64,000 nt of DNA from Legionella lytica. Its GTDB lineage: Bacteria; Pseudomonadota; Gammaproteobacteria; Legionellales; Legionellaceae. The stretch is from assembly GCF_023921225.1 (NCBI RefSeq), contig NZ_CP071529.1, positions 62,001-126,000 on the forward strand, written 5' to 3'. Below are positions 1 to 8,876 of this stretch, piece by piece; position 1 is the first letter of the stretch; every line of letters begins with the position of its first letter. The notes below the pieces were generated by a model. The model worked only from the letters and a program-made list of their open reading frames with translations, ran no database searches and was not told the DNA's origin. Position numbers and translations under genes: made by a program.

Positions 1-676
1 CACCACTTAGATAAAATTTTATTGGCAAGCCATCTTTATGAGGTATTTTACTCAACCACGCCATCGCCGTTGCTTGTTTAGTTGTTTCAAGTATTGATGT
101 TTTGGCTGCCTTTCCCCACTCCTCAAATTTATCAAATCCTTTCCAATCTTTATTCCACCAGAAAGCACCTGATTGAGAAAGAACATTACCAAATGTTTCA
201 GGATTTGTAAGTGCAGCATGTGTTGCTGCAAGCCCACCAAAGCTGGTGCCACCTATTGTTGTTTGTTCTCGGCGTTTACTACATCCAAATGGAGGTTCTT
301 GAAGCAGAGGGACAAGTTTATTACTTAAAAAATCAGCGAATTCTTTATTACAAGCGTACTCACCTATCCTATCCTCCGGTGCAGGAATATATACAGTGAC
401 TTGTGGAGATATTTGTTTCTTTTTACACAACTCATCTAAAATTGCAGGGGTAGATTTAACAGAATCCCCTGGCCGCATTTCTTGTTCGCCATCCATGAGT
501 ATTAAAACTCCTGGTTGAGTTTCAGTAGAGGGTGGCTGATGAATATAAAGAATGCGATCACCTTCCATTGTTTCTTCCACCGTGTCTTTAGGTATCAGAC
601 TACCCAAAGCATCAGCATTAATCTTCCCCTTGGAGTCGCGAGCTTGTCTATATATATAGGCAATAGGTTCAGGCAT
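1..676 (-). CDS. esterase of the enterochelin esterase/Fes-like type, 3' end outside the window
   Basis: An open frame starts with ATG at 676 and runs off the left edge after 225 codons. It is an alpha/beta-hydrolase of the putative esterase family (PF00756-like). The visible signs are a segment VLILMDGEQE that fits the strand and turn near the active site, a stretch VTVYIPAPEDR, and the nucleophile elbow GGTSFGG (G-x-S-x-G) at about residues 160-166, followed by SQSGAFWW, a pattern common in Fes and IroE proteins. A purine-rich AGAGAAAG lies just upstream of the ATG. No signal peptide is seen, so a cytoplasmic place is likely. The substrate is unknown; siderophore ester hydrolysis is only a family-level guess. 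It is read in the same direction as tnpR, 68 bp downstream of it, and may be transposon cargo. Confidence 0.75.
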   Translation of the reverse strand, partial: MPEPIAYIYRQARDSKGKINADALGSLIPKDTVEETMEGDRILYIHQPPSTETQPGVLILMDGEQEMRPGDSVKSTPAILDELCKKKQISPQVTVYIPAPEDRIGEYACNKEFADFLSNKLVPLLQEPPFGCSKRREQTTIGGTSFGGLAATHAALTNPETFGNVLSQSGAFWWNKDWKGFDKFEEWGKAAKTSILETTKQATAMAWLSKIPHKDGLPIKFYLSG

Positions 677-744
677 GGTCTTTCTCTGGTTTTGTTTTGT
701 AAGAATTATTCTATTATTATAGTAACTATACGGAGCTTTGTTTC

Positions 745-1302
745 CTATCCCTGGTTAGAAGCAGGTATCCATCGATACAAAGTTGGTATAGATATCCCAA
801 GATTTTGTGCAACATCCCGAGGTAACGAGCCAGAAGACAGTAATTGTTTAGCCGACTCAATTTTGCTTTGAGTCATTTTTCGTTTACGACCACCAACTCT
901 ACCTTTTGCTTTCGCAGCAGCTAAGCCCGCTTTAGTTCGTTCGGCCATTAATTCACGTTCCATTTGTGCAAGGCTTGCCATAACATGAAAAAAGAAACGG
1001 CCTGCTGGTGTGGACGTATCGACATTATCGGTAATGCTTTTAAAGTGGATTTCTTTCTGATGCAAATGATTAACTAAGTCAATCAATCCTTTAACAGTTC
1101 GTCCTAATCGATCTAATTTCCAAACAACCAAAGTGTCATTTTTTCTCAATACTTCAAGAGCTAGATCGAGACCTGGGCGATTTGCTTTGGTTCCTGATAT
1201 GTGATCTTGATATAGCTTCTCACAGCCCACTTCCTTCAATGCAGAAAGTTGAAGTTCCAGATTTTGATCAATTGTTGAAACACGCGCATAACCAACCAAC
1301 AT
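745..1302 (-). CDS. tnpR: serine recombinase (Tn3-type resolvase)
   Basis: A 185-residue protein begins MLVGYARVST; the catalytic serine is S9, with the conserved arginine two residues before it. The N-terminal resolvase domain (about 1-140) contains the expected L-x-R-L-G-R segment and the FFHVMASLAQMERELMAERT helix region; the C-terminal 45 residues form the helix-turn-helix (SGSLPRDVAQNLGISIPTLYRW). The frame is open further upstream, but family alignment favours the ATG at 1302. It resolves transposition cointegrates at a res site, here presumably in 1846-2016. It is the last gene of a compact minus-strand run DUF4160-DUF2442-tnpR, with only 10 bases between DUF2442 and tnpR, so it is probably transcribed together with them. 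Confidence 0.93.
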   Translation of the reverse strand: MLVGYARVSTIDQNLELQLSALKEVGCEKLYQDHISGTKANRPGLDLALEVLRKNDTLVVWKLDRLGRTVKGLIDLVNHLHQKEIHFKSITDNVDTSTPAGRFFFHVMASLAQMERELMAERTKAGLAAAKAKGRVGGRKRKMTQSKIESAKQLLSSGSLPRDVAQNLGISIPTLYRWIPASNQG

Positions 1303-1312
1303 AACAAATCCT

Positions 1313-1630
1313 CTATGATAAAACCCAGCGACCCTTTTGTTTGATTGCATCGTGCATCGCATCTGGTGCTAAGTCAATTTCTCCAGGCCAAGTTAATACC
1401 CCATATTCAAGATGGGCTTGATTAAAGACGTCTCTATCTTTAAGTGCAGCAAAAATGCCCGCTCGCTCACTCATTATTAATGTAATCATTTCAACAAAAC
1501 CATGTGTGCCATCATTGAATTCGACTTCAATTTCATAATTTTGTAGTGGTTTTACTTTTGTTAAACGCCAAGGAGCAGTGCATACTATTCCAGGGGCGAT
1601 ATTTTCTTTGGTGACTGATTTTGTTCGCAT
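1313..1630 (-). CDS. DUF2442 domain protein, putative antitoxin-like partner
   Basis: A protein of about 105 residues carries the DUF2442 core: APWRLTKVKPLQNYEIEV followed by FNDGTHGFVEM, then a segment ending LTWPGEIDLAPDAMHD. DUF2442 proteins are small and often paired with DUF4160 proteins; their biochemical function is not established to my knowledge. The ATG at 1630 is preferred to a TTG nine bases upstream. It overlaps the end of the DUF4160 gene by 46 bases and ends 10 bases before tnpR, so the three genes look translationally and transcriptionally linked. The position between tnpR and tnpA matches that of toxin-antitoxin pairs described in many Tn3 elements; an antitoxin role is inferred from this alone. 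Confidence 0.85.
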   Translation of the reverse strand: MRTKSVTKENIAPGIVCTAPWRLTKVKPLQNYEIEVEFNDGTHGFVEMITLIMSERAGIFAALKDRDVFNQAHLEYGVLTWPGEIDLAPDAMHDAIKQKGRWVLS

Positions 1631-1845
1631 AATGTCCAATCCTCAAGTAACTCTGCGCGGTGTGCAAATGCCCATTCCAATACTAAAGCCAATGCTCGAC
1701 GAGGCATAGAGCCCCTAATTACTTCAAGTGTATGTATATCAATGAGCACTTCATATTCTGCATATAAGGCATGAAAGTGAGGTGGCGCATGATCACCCCA
1801 AAACATTTGAATCAGTATTCCATAAAATGCACTAATTGTTGGCAT
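1585..1845 (-). CDS. DUF4160 domain protein, putative toxin-like partner
   Basis: An 86-residue protein with the DUF4160 signature: MPTISAFYGILIQMFWGDH, then the hallmark APPHFHALYAEYEVLIDI and a helical tail RALALVLEWAFAHRAELLEDW. The HxPPHFH-like block (DHAPPHFH) is intact and could bind metal or act in catalysis, but no activity is known to me. It is the first gene of the minus-strand trio DUF4160-DUF2442-tnpR and starts 171 bp from the divergent tnpA. The domain pairing with DUF2442 is a recurrent one in bacterial genomes. A toxin role is a guess from gene size, pairing, overlap and place in the transposon core. Confidence 0.87.
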   Translation of the reverse strand: MPTISAFYGILIQMFWGDHAPPHFHALYAEYEVLIDIHTLEVIRGSMPRRALALVLEWAFAHRAELLEDWTLCEQNQSPKKISPLE

Positions 1846-2016
1846 TTACTCGTTGTCCTCTTTTCTCAAAACTCATATCAAGTATAATGCAGTAAGAAAG
1901 CAATATCAAGAATGGTTATTGAGAATAACAGAATCCAATAAAAACGGGGATCTACCCTAACGTAGTTTAATCTACTCAAAAACGAACGTTTTCAATAATA
2001 GGTATCCAAGTAATTA
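1846..2016. promoter_or_regulatory. tnpA/tnpR divergent intergenic region, probable res site
   Basis: These 171 bases separate the divergent tnpA and the DUF4160-DUF2442-tnpR run. The stretch is AT-rich and contains short inverted repeats, among them AAAACGAACGTTTT near 1977-1990 and a CTACCCTAACGTAG block near 1952-1965. In Tn3 elements this interval holds the three-part res site and both promoters. I cannot delimit the three subsites by eye. Confidence 0.55.
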
Positions 2017-5000
2017 ATGTATAGCCCTAATCGAATAAACCTGTTATCTGATCAAGAAATTGAAGCCATTTATGCTATCCCTGAATTTAATAAAGCTGAA
2101 CGAGAGTTGTATTTTTCAATAACGGATGAGGAAATGCTCATCGTCAAAAAATATCGCACTACGAAGGCACAGATTTATTTTATTCGATTGCTTGGGTATT
2201 TTAAGGCCAAGCAACAGTTTTATAAATTTAATTTAGGCCAAGATAATGACTCACAATTTATTTTAGGAAAATATTTCGGGGAACACCTACTAGGACTTAC
2301 AGGTCAAATCGATTTTAAAACTTATCAAAAACAAAAAACTGATATTCTCTTGTTGTTTGGCTTTAAAGATTGGCAGCCACCGTATGAGCCCAAAATTCAG
2401 CTTCATTTAAGTGAGCTGATCAAGCTGTACCCAAAAGGACATGATGCTCTACGACAATTATTAAACTACTTTAGTAATCAACAGATTGTTTTACCTTCGT
2501 ATCGCACCATACAGGATATGTTTACCAATGCATATTCAATAGAAGATGCTCGACTTGATGCACTTATTTCAGTTATTCCAGAATCAAAAAAAGAACAACT
2601 GTCGGTTTTAATCAATAAAGAGGATGGGATAACTCCATTGAATGTAATCCGGTTGGATCAGAAGAATTTTAAATATAAGGCTATCAAGGCTGAGGTAGAT
2701 AAGGCCTTGAGACTTGCCGAATTATATGATTTTGCAAAAAGCTTCCTCCCAAGACTCAAAATATCCAAGAACTCTATTCGCTATTATGCTGATTTAGCGG
2801 AACAGTACGCGGCTTCTAGGCTCAGACGTTTAAGTAAGCCACAACAATGGCTTCAAGCTTTGTGTTTTGTATATCATCGTTATCAACAAATTATGGATCA
2901 CTTAATTACCAGCTTTATATATCACACCAGAGGTATAATGAATGAGGGTAAAATATATGCTGAAAAGGCAATGGCTGAGCATAGTTCAGGTTTGGTTGTT
3001 GACTTACCAAAATTGGCTCGATTTCTAAAATGGTTTCCAAATCGTAAGCATAATTTAACCCATGATGAGCTAAACCACCAAGCTTATAATATTTTACCAG
3101 TGGAACAGTTCCCTGCTCTTGCACAATTTTTGGAAGGCAGTGTATTTGATAAAAAAGCAGCCAAATGGGCATTTTTTCTGGAATCATCAAGGCAAATTGC
3201 ATTGTATCTCCGGCCTATTATGTTAGCAGTACCGCTCGTATTTTATAAAAAAGACAGCGATATTATGAGGCTTATCGATTTACTCAAAAAACACTATGGT
3301 GCTGATAAAAGTCCATCATCATTTAAGCTGCCAAAGGATTTGGAGGACGCCATCTCTAAAACAATGATTCCTTACTTGAAAGCAAATCCAACTGATGAGC
3401 ATGTAGATCCCCATTTATTTGAATTTTTTGTCTATCAAAAAATGTATCGTCGTTTAGATAAAGGACTGCTCTGTTGCAATGAAAGTGTCTCTTATTGTGA
3501 CATAGACCATGATTTAATTGATGATGCGTTAGTGGATGATGTAGAAAAAATAGCCCATGAATTTGGTTATCCAAATATTCCAATCTATTGCAGTGAGCAC
3601 TTAGATGAAGTGCTTAACGTCCTAGATAACACGTGGGATAGGGCAACAAAACGCATTAGTCTTGGCGAAAATCCTGGATTTCTGATAAAAGAAACTAAAT
3701 CTGGTGAGCAAGAGTGGAGTCTAGGCTACGATAGCCTGGATAAGCTAGATGATGCTTTTTTTAAGACCCTCACACAAGTAGAAATCCCTGATATTACTAT
3801 GCATATTGGTAATCACGTTGATATGTGGCGTGCATTTACCCACATGAAAACCCGTTATCATAAAAAAAGAAAGCCTGTTCCTTTGGTTGTTAATGCGTGC
3901 GTACTGTCCGATGCCTTTGGTATTGGTGAGGAAAAAATGGCTGATATGTCAGATCTTAGCCATAATCTTTTGCGATCAACTCATGAAGATTTCATTCGTG
4001 TGGATACTTTATGCCCTGCGAATGATATAGCAAGCAATTTACTCCATTCATTGCCTATTTTTAAACAATGGAATTTAATGGATTTACAATTATTAGCTGA
4101 TGCAGACGGGCAAAAGCTTCCAACTAGTGAAAGTACAATTCAGTCAAGATATTCAAAAAAATTTCTTGGTAAGGAACCTGGGCTTTCTGTGTATACATTA
4201 ATTGCAAATTTTGTTGCTGTGAATGCCAAGAATATTGGACCTAACGAGTATGAAGGACACTGTCTCTATGATGTAATCTTTGGCAATAAGACAGACATTG
4301 ATATTGACATGGTGACTGGAGACAACCACTCTTTAAATCAACTCAATTTTGTTATACTGGATTCAATAGATATTGAATATGTTCCAAGTATAAAAAATGT
4401 TAAAGAAGCGACAAATGATTTGTTTTCAGTTAAATCAGTTGATCACTACACTGGAATTATTCGTCCTAGTGGGGTTATTAATAAAGGTCTGATTAAATCT
4501 GAGGAAAGAGGGATATTACGGGTTTTACTCTCCTTACTTTTGCAGGAAAATACTCAGAGCATCATCGTTAAAAAAATAAACTCTTCTGCTCGGTATGGAA
4601 GATTAAAAAAAGCACTTTTTGAGTACAATAAAATATTAAAAACTACGCATGTATTAAATTTAATAGATAACATGGCGCTTAGGAAGGCCATACGTGCAGC
4701 AAGAAATCGAACAGAGGCTTATCACCAATTGCAAGGTCTCATTAGGAAAGTTTATCGTGGGGTCTTTAAGGGAAAGAAAATTGTTAATAATCGAGTCAGT
4801 GCACATGCAGTAAGACTTGTTGCAAACTGTATCATTGCCTACAACGGTATTATTTTGAATACTATTTATGAAAAAATGCTTAAAGAAGGAGTTAGCCAAA
4901 ACATTATTGATGAATTTATTAGAATATCACCTATTGCTTGGGCGCATATTGCCTTTACCGGAAAGTACAGTTTTAAAAAAAGTAATGGTGATATTAATAT

Positions 5001-5061
5001 TGCAACAATGGTTGAGGAACTGGAAAAACATTTAAAGCAGCATTTTTGGAAAGTTACTTAA
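2017..5061 (+). CDS. tnpA: Tn3-family transposase
   Basis: The 1014-residue length is usual for Tn3 transposases. The N-terminal DUF4158-type domain starts with LLSDQEIEAIYAIPEFNKAE, and the C-terminal DDE domain shows ADGQKLPTSESTIQSRYS, GHCLYDVIFGN, VTGDNHSLNQLNF and RTEAYHQLQGLIRKV, then a typical end with SPIAWAHIAFTGKYSF. It catalyses replicative transposition by acting on the 38-bp ends. The coding frame is uninterrupted. It is divergent from the tnpR run. Its stop lies 59 bp inside the inner edge of the right terminal repeat. Identity with the second tnpA of the window (27191-30247) is clearly partial, so these are two different Tn3 lineages. Confidence 0.95.
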   Translation: MYSPNRINLLSDQEIEAIYAIPEFNKAERELYFSITDEEMLIVKKYRTTKAQIYFIRLLGYFKAKQQFYKFNLGQDNDSQFILGKYFGEHLLGLTGQIDFKTYQKQKTDILLLFGFKDWQPPYEPKIQLHLSELIKLYPKGHDALRQLLNYFSNQQIVLPSYRTIQDMFTNAYSIEDARLDALISVIPESKKEQLSVLINKEDGITPLNVIRLDQKNFKYKAIKAEVDKALRLAELYDFAKSFLPRLKISKNSIRYYADLAEQYAASRLRRLSKPQQWLQALCFVYHRYQQIMDHLITSFIYHTRGIMNEGKIYAEKAMAEHSSGLVVDLPKLARFLKWFPNRKHNLTHDELNHQAYNILPVEQFPALAQFLEGSVFDKKAAKWAFFLESSRQIALYLRPIMLAVPLVFYKKDSDIMRLIDLLKKHYGADKSPSSFKLPKDLEDAISKTMIPYLKANPTDEHVDPHLFEFFVYQKMYRRLDKGLLCCNESVSYCDIDHDLIDDALVDDVEKIAHEFGYPNIPIYCSEHLDEVLNVLDNTWDRATKRISLGENPGFLIKETKSGEQEWSLGYDSLDKLDDAFFKTLTQVEIPDITMHIGNHVDMWRAFTHMKTRYHKKRKPVPLVVNACVLSDAFGIGEEKMADMSDLSHNLLRSTHEDFIRVDTLCPANDIASNLLHSLPIFKQWNLMDLQLLADADGQKLPTSESTIQSRYSKKFLGKEPGLSVYTLIANFVAVNAKNIGPNEYEGHCLYDVIFGNKTDIDIDMVTGDNHSLNQLNFVILDSIDIEYVPSIKNVKEATNDLFSVKSVDHYTGIIRPSGVINKGLIKSEERGILRVLLSLLLQENTQSIIVKKINSSARYGRLKKALFEYNKILKTTHVLNLIDNMALRKAIRAARNRTEAYHQLQGLIRKVYRGVFKGKKIVNNRVSAHAVRLVANCIIAYNGIILNTIYEKMLKEGVSQNIIDEFIRISPIAWAHIAFTGKYSFKKSNGDINIATMVEELEKHLKQHFWKVT

Positions 5062-5120
5062 GTAACGCGTTCATTTTTAATTATTTGCAATAAAATTGCA
5101 CGGATTGTTGGGCTAAATCT

Positions 5121-5158
5121 TGAAATCCCACTTTTTGTCAGTTCTTCCACAGGACCCC
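5121..5158. repeat. right 38-bp terminal repeat of the Tn3 element
   Basis: Read from outside inward the sequence starts GGGGTCCTGTGGAAGAACTG, the usual GGGG start of Tn3-family ends, and a sensor-kinase reading frame is open immediately after base 5158. The length of 38 bp is the family standard. The matching left repeat is outside the window, so the assignment rests on the GGGG end and the gene-insertion boundary. Confidence 0.75.
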
Positions 5159-5159
5159 A

Positions 5160-6668
5160 GATAATCCTCACATTAAAGAATACTCAGAGAACCTGGTCGC
5201 ATCAAGCCATGCTCTGTTGTACTTATTAGATGAGGTACTAGAAGCAATTCGAGTGAGCTCGGGTGCAATCCCCAAATTAAAGAAAAAATTCAGCCTCGAA
5301 AACACATTAAACCAAGTGATTGCACTCAATCTCGCCCGCTCTTTAGAAAAGGGGCTTTCCTTAACCCTGAACATGGACCGCGACCTCCCAAAGTATGTTA
5401 TTGGCGATAAGGTGCGTCTGCACCGTGTAGCCTTGGAACTAGTGGCCAATGCGTTGAATTTCACCGACAGCGGATTTGTTACACTAAGCGCCCTAATCGC
5501 CAAAAAAGACGATGGAAAATTAATATTAAAACTGATGGTGGAAGACTCAGGGATTGGGATTCCCAAAGACAAACAACAAGAAATTTATGTGCAGTTCAAG
5601 CGCCTTACTCCCTCCTATCAGGGAATTTATAAAGGGGCAGGACTTGGTCTTTCGGTGGTCAAACAATTTATCGATGAATTAGATGGGGAGATTTATGTGC
5701 ACAGTGAAGCACGATGCGGCACGACATTTACCTGCCTTATTCCTTTACAAGAACCGCTGCTTGACGATGCCACAGGCATTGATTCGCAGATGGAAGATCT
5801 TATTGATAAACCTCTGGAAACACCCTACGCCCAAGAAATTAAGCCAACCGTTTCCCCTCAACATAGCCATAAATTTCGTGTGCTGGTCGTTGAAGATAAT
5901 CCTATTGCCCAAACGGTCGCAAAAGCTATTCTCCACCAACTTCACTGTGATACGGATCTAGCAGACACGGGGGAAAAAGCAGTCGAACTCTGGAAAAAGG
6001 GACACTATAATCTCATTTTCATGGATATTGGATTACCCGATATGGATGGTTATGAAGTCACCCATCAAATTAGACTGTACGAAATCACGCAAAAAACATA
6101 CAGCCCTATTATTGCCCTTACAGCTCATGCCGGTGACGAAAATAAACAACGCTGTATCGAGGCAGGCATGAATGCTGTTTTAACCAAGCCGCTGACCGCA
6201 CAAAATTGCATCGACATACTCGATGCATTTATTCCAGGGTATCATCAACCGAATGCGACGCCCCAAGAAGTCGCCTATCGTTCTGAACTACCCCAACACA
6301 ATGACTCCTTATTTGATTTAGTACCCTACCCTGCTTTGGATATTGACGCGGGCATTAAAGCAACCGGTACCGTTGAGGTTCTCGTTCAAATGCTGCATTT
6401 TATGGTGAATGACTCGCTGATTCCCGATGTCCAGCTAATGAAACAGGCGCATGACGCATTAGATTGGGATAAAGTCCAACAAATAGCTCATAAAATCAAG
6501 GGTGGCGCAGTCTATGTGGGTACGGTAAAAATTAAAATGGCCTGCCAATACTTAGAAAGATATTGGAAGTCAGGGCAACGTGAGTTGCTGGAAGCACTCT
6601 ATCAACAAACCCTTCGGGTGATTGATGAAAGCCTTCTCGACATTAAACGTTGGTTGCATTCTCATTAA
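5160..6668 (+). pseudogene. hybrid sensor histidine kinase, C-terminal part left by Tn3 insertion
   Basis: The reading frame is open from the transposon edge and gives about 500 residues of a hybrid kinase. In order it has the end of the dimerisation domain (SENLVASSHALLYLLDEVLE), an ATPase domain with N box (ELVANALNFT), G1 (VEDSGIGIP), F and G2 (GAGLGLSVVK) boxes, a receiver domain with the phospho-acceptor Asp in MDIGLPDMDG and the conserved Lys in LTKPL, and an Hpt domain with His in AHKIKGGA. The H box with the autophosphorylated histidine is missing, because it would lie before the insertion. A TTG at 5217 could start a shortened product, but without an H box it could not autophosphorylate; the receiver and Hpt domains might still relay. 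The signal sensed and the target are unknown. Confidence 0.88.
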
Positions 6669-6986
6669 TCGATTAAGCCCCGCAAACACCGGAGTTGGAT
6701 TACGAAAACACCAGCAAAAAACGTTCATTAAATTGGAGCCGTTTTTCTCCTGGACTTTTGCATTAAGCATGAGTTCTGGGAGGACTTTTCTATCTAAGCC
6801 AATGACATTAATGAACTTATTAAAATTCAAATTAACCCATTTTTCACCCTTTATGCTCAATTATCAGTCTATAATTAACTTATAAAATTTCAGTGGATGA
6901 AGCTTATGCTAACGCAGAATTTTTCAGTGATTATTCAAATGGTGAAACAAAAACTGGATACGAACACGATAAACCTGCTCTCAGCC
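6669..6986. other. intergenic stretch, no gene seen
   Basis: No convincing coding frame or structure; the open frames here are shadows or run across the end of the kinase gene. The stretch ends at a 261-bp inverted-repeat element. Confidence 0.5.
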
Positions 6987-7247
6987 GCGTTCCGGAACTT
7001 GCGCTGTGACGCAAAGTTCTGACTAAGAAAGGCTAGAAATCTAACGCTATTGATTCCTATTTAACTTTTGTGGTTGATATTTTTATTGGATTTTGTCATT
7101 TCTTCGAGCGTATGTACGCCAAAATAACTAATTGAGTTCCTACTCTCACCGTTCTAGGAACTAGCATCAATATTTCAGTTAAATAATAGTTCAATATGGG
7201 CGACTATTGCTTGTTAATTTTGCATCACAGCGCAAGTTCCGGAGCGT
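6987..7247. repeat. miniature inverted-repeat element (261 bp)
   Basis: Two 29-bp inverted arms, 6987-7015 and 7219-7247, match at 26 of 29 positions around the core TTCCGGAACTTGCGCTGTGA. The 203 bases between the arms have no coding capacity. No target duplication is visible. It lies against a transposase remnant that starts six bases further on. A related but more diverged single arm occurs near 47400. This looks like a non-autonomous transposon relic; the family is not identified. Confidence 0.55.
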
Positions 7248-7252
7248 AAGGC

Positions 7253-7567
7253 CAACAAGTACATCGGGCATTAAATCGCGGAGAAGCTTTTCATCAGCTG
7301 CGTAAGGCGTTGTTGCAAGTTAGTGGTAAAAAAATATTAGGAAAATCAGAGAATGCCTTGGAAATCAGTAACCAATGTAACAGGATATTAGCTTGTTGCA
7401 TTATTTACTATAATGCTTCTTTGTTATCAGAGCTATTAGTACAATCTGAAATGGCTGGTAATGCCGAGTTAGTCCGTCAAATTAAAGATGGTCACCCGTT
7501 GCTTGGCAGCATATTAGCTTGCATGGAAATTTTATTTTTTCCACAAGCGATGAACTTTTTAATATAA
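7253..7567 (+). pseudogene. Tn3-type transposase remnant (C-terminal part)
   Basis: The frame reads HRALNRGEAFHQLRKALLQV, then NQCNRILACCIIYYNASLLS, which are hallmark motifs near the C-terminus of Tn3 transposases. The usual ending with SPVAWQHINLLGRYEF is missing and is replaced by an unrelated tail, so both ends are lost. It differs from both intact transposases of the window and so records a third Tn3-family invasion. Confidence 0.8.
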
Positions 7568-7734
7568 AAGGAATTATTAAGAATTTACTAATGGGCTTTA
7601 AAGATGGTTACAATACCCAAAACCCTTATTCTATAAGGAATGCAAAGGTAGATCAGGACAAACCAGTGCTATCTGGATAAAACCCCTTTTATGAGAGCAA
7701 CCCATCTCATCTGCTCAATAAAAAACTACTGTAT

Positions 7735-8328
7735 TCAAAACTCAAGGCTCTGCGCCGGATACGAGGGATCGCCCACTAGTTCTTGAATTCGTTGGATACT
7801 TGCTAGGTCTAGTTGCATAGACGAATGAATCATAAGCATAATGAGTTTATTCGTTACTGTATTGGCAGGCGCCTTCTTTTTGAAAATAGAGCAGCAGTTA
7901 ACAGGTTCATGGTTCTGCGTAGAATGAATTATTTTAATTTCATTAAGAAATGAAGTGGTATTATTGAGGTAGCTTGAATAATCTTTTAAAAACTTATCAA
8001 ACACAGCTTGATAGTGTTTAAATTCTTCTGACTCAGTGCGTTGCAAAATGGGAACTGTATTGTATAATAAAGAATAAATCTTATAATTTTCTTCGATTTT
8101 TAAATCAGTATGCGTTATTTCATCTGTCTCATTCGAACTGTACGCGGACCACCAGTCTTCTGAATGAGCTTCGCTTGAGTAGCTCACTGAGGCCGATATG
8201 GATTCAGGCTCAGATTCATCTGCCGCATTACTTCGCTCTTCCATAATTGGAGCCAGGCTGGGAACGTAGATCTTTTTTTGACCATACCCAAGTTTGTTTC
8301 TTACTAATTTTATAGGCACAATATTCAC
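7735..8328 (-). CDS. hypothetical protein, 197 residues
   Basis: I do not recognise this protein. It starts MNIVPIKLVRNKLGYGQKK, has an acidic, serine-rich segment from about residue 35 to 75, and then a helical middle and end. There is no signal peptide or membrane segment. The composition would suit a secreted effector, but no known domain supports that. The ATG at 8328 lies in a spacer with no clear promoter. The neighbours are a transposase remnant and a broken VOC gene, so its own context gives no hint of function. Confidence 0.6.
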   Translation of the reverse strand: MNIVPIKLVRNKLGYGQKKIYVPSLAPIMEERSNAADESEPESISASVSYSSEAHSEDWWSAYSSNETDEITHTDLKIEENYKIYSLLYNTVPILQRTESEEFKHYQAVFDKFLKDYSSYLNNTTSFLNEIKIIHSTQNHEPVNCCSIFKKKAPANTVTNKLIMLMIHSSMQLDLASIQRIQELVGDPSYPAQSLEF

Positions 8329-8472
8329 TATCCTCGACTTTAAAATATATATGAAGCGGTCTATTTCAGCCAGATTGAGGGTCGGCCGGAATTCTAACGA
8401 AAAGGCCCACTTTTGTACATAATTTAAACATCTGTAATTTTCTTGATTATAATCAGCATCTAAGGAGTCTAT

Positions 8473-8867
8473 TTATCTCGGTTGATGACAGTTATGTATC
8501 CTGGAGTCAAATACAGCTTCAATATTATGTCCATTCGGGTCGATTATAAAGGCAGCATAATATATTTTTGTATATTGTGGCCTTAATCCTGGAGCGCCAT
8601 TACATTGGCCATCGGCAGCTAACGCTGATTCATAAAATTTTTCGACCTGTTTTTAGCAATTGGCTCGAAAAGCGATATGACATGGCGTTCCCCTCTCACC
8701 GTCTTTATATTGAGCGATTTCGAACAGAGCTCCGTTCCCTATGTGGAATGCCCAAAATTTTCCCTCATCTCCAAAGGATACCTTATAATCAAAGGTAGGA
8801 AAACCTTTTCGTAAAAGCGTTTGCTTTTCAAGAGATCAGTTACATAAATTGTCACATGGTCAATCAT
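8473..8867 (-). pseudogene. VOC-family (glyoxalase/bleomycin resistance) protein, broken
   Basis: Translation begins MIDHVTIYVTDLLKSKRFYE, the typical first strand and helix of a VOC protein. After about 30 codons the homology moves to another frame (FWAFHIGNGALFEIAQ), then meets an in-frame TAA after AFRANC, and continues with KQVEKFYESALAADG and YYAAFIIDPNGHNIEAV, the expected end of the fold. One frameshift and one nonsense codon make it a pseudogene. It is followed on the same strand by cupin and kinase genes located upstream in transcription order. Confidence 0.85.
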
Positions 8868-8876
8868 GCTTTTTCC

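Larger units (their letters stand above)
1..5158. mobile_element. Tn3-family transposon, right part (left end outside window)
   Basis: The unit holds, from left to right, an esterase gene, a serine resolvase, a DUF2442/DUF4160 gene pair, a spacer fit for a res site, a Tn3-type transposase and a 38-bp terminal repeat at 5121-5158. A sensor-kinase reading frame is open right up to the last transposon base, so the element sits inside that gene. The left terminal repeat is not in the window, so the size and the 5-bp target duplication cannot be read. The esterase may be cargo or may belong to flanking DNA. Confidence 0.85.

Noticed and set aside
52..252. Open frame of 66 codons on the minus strand
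   Set aside because: It is a shadow of the esterase gene, which is open on the same strand in another frame and has the GxSxG motif.
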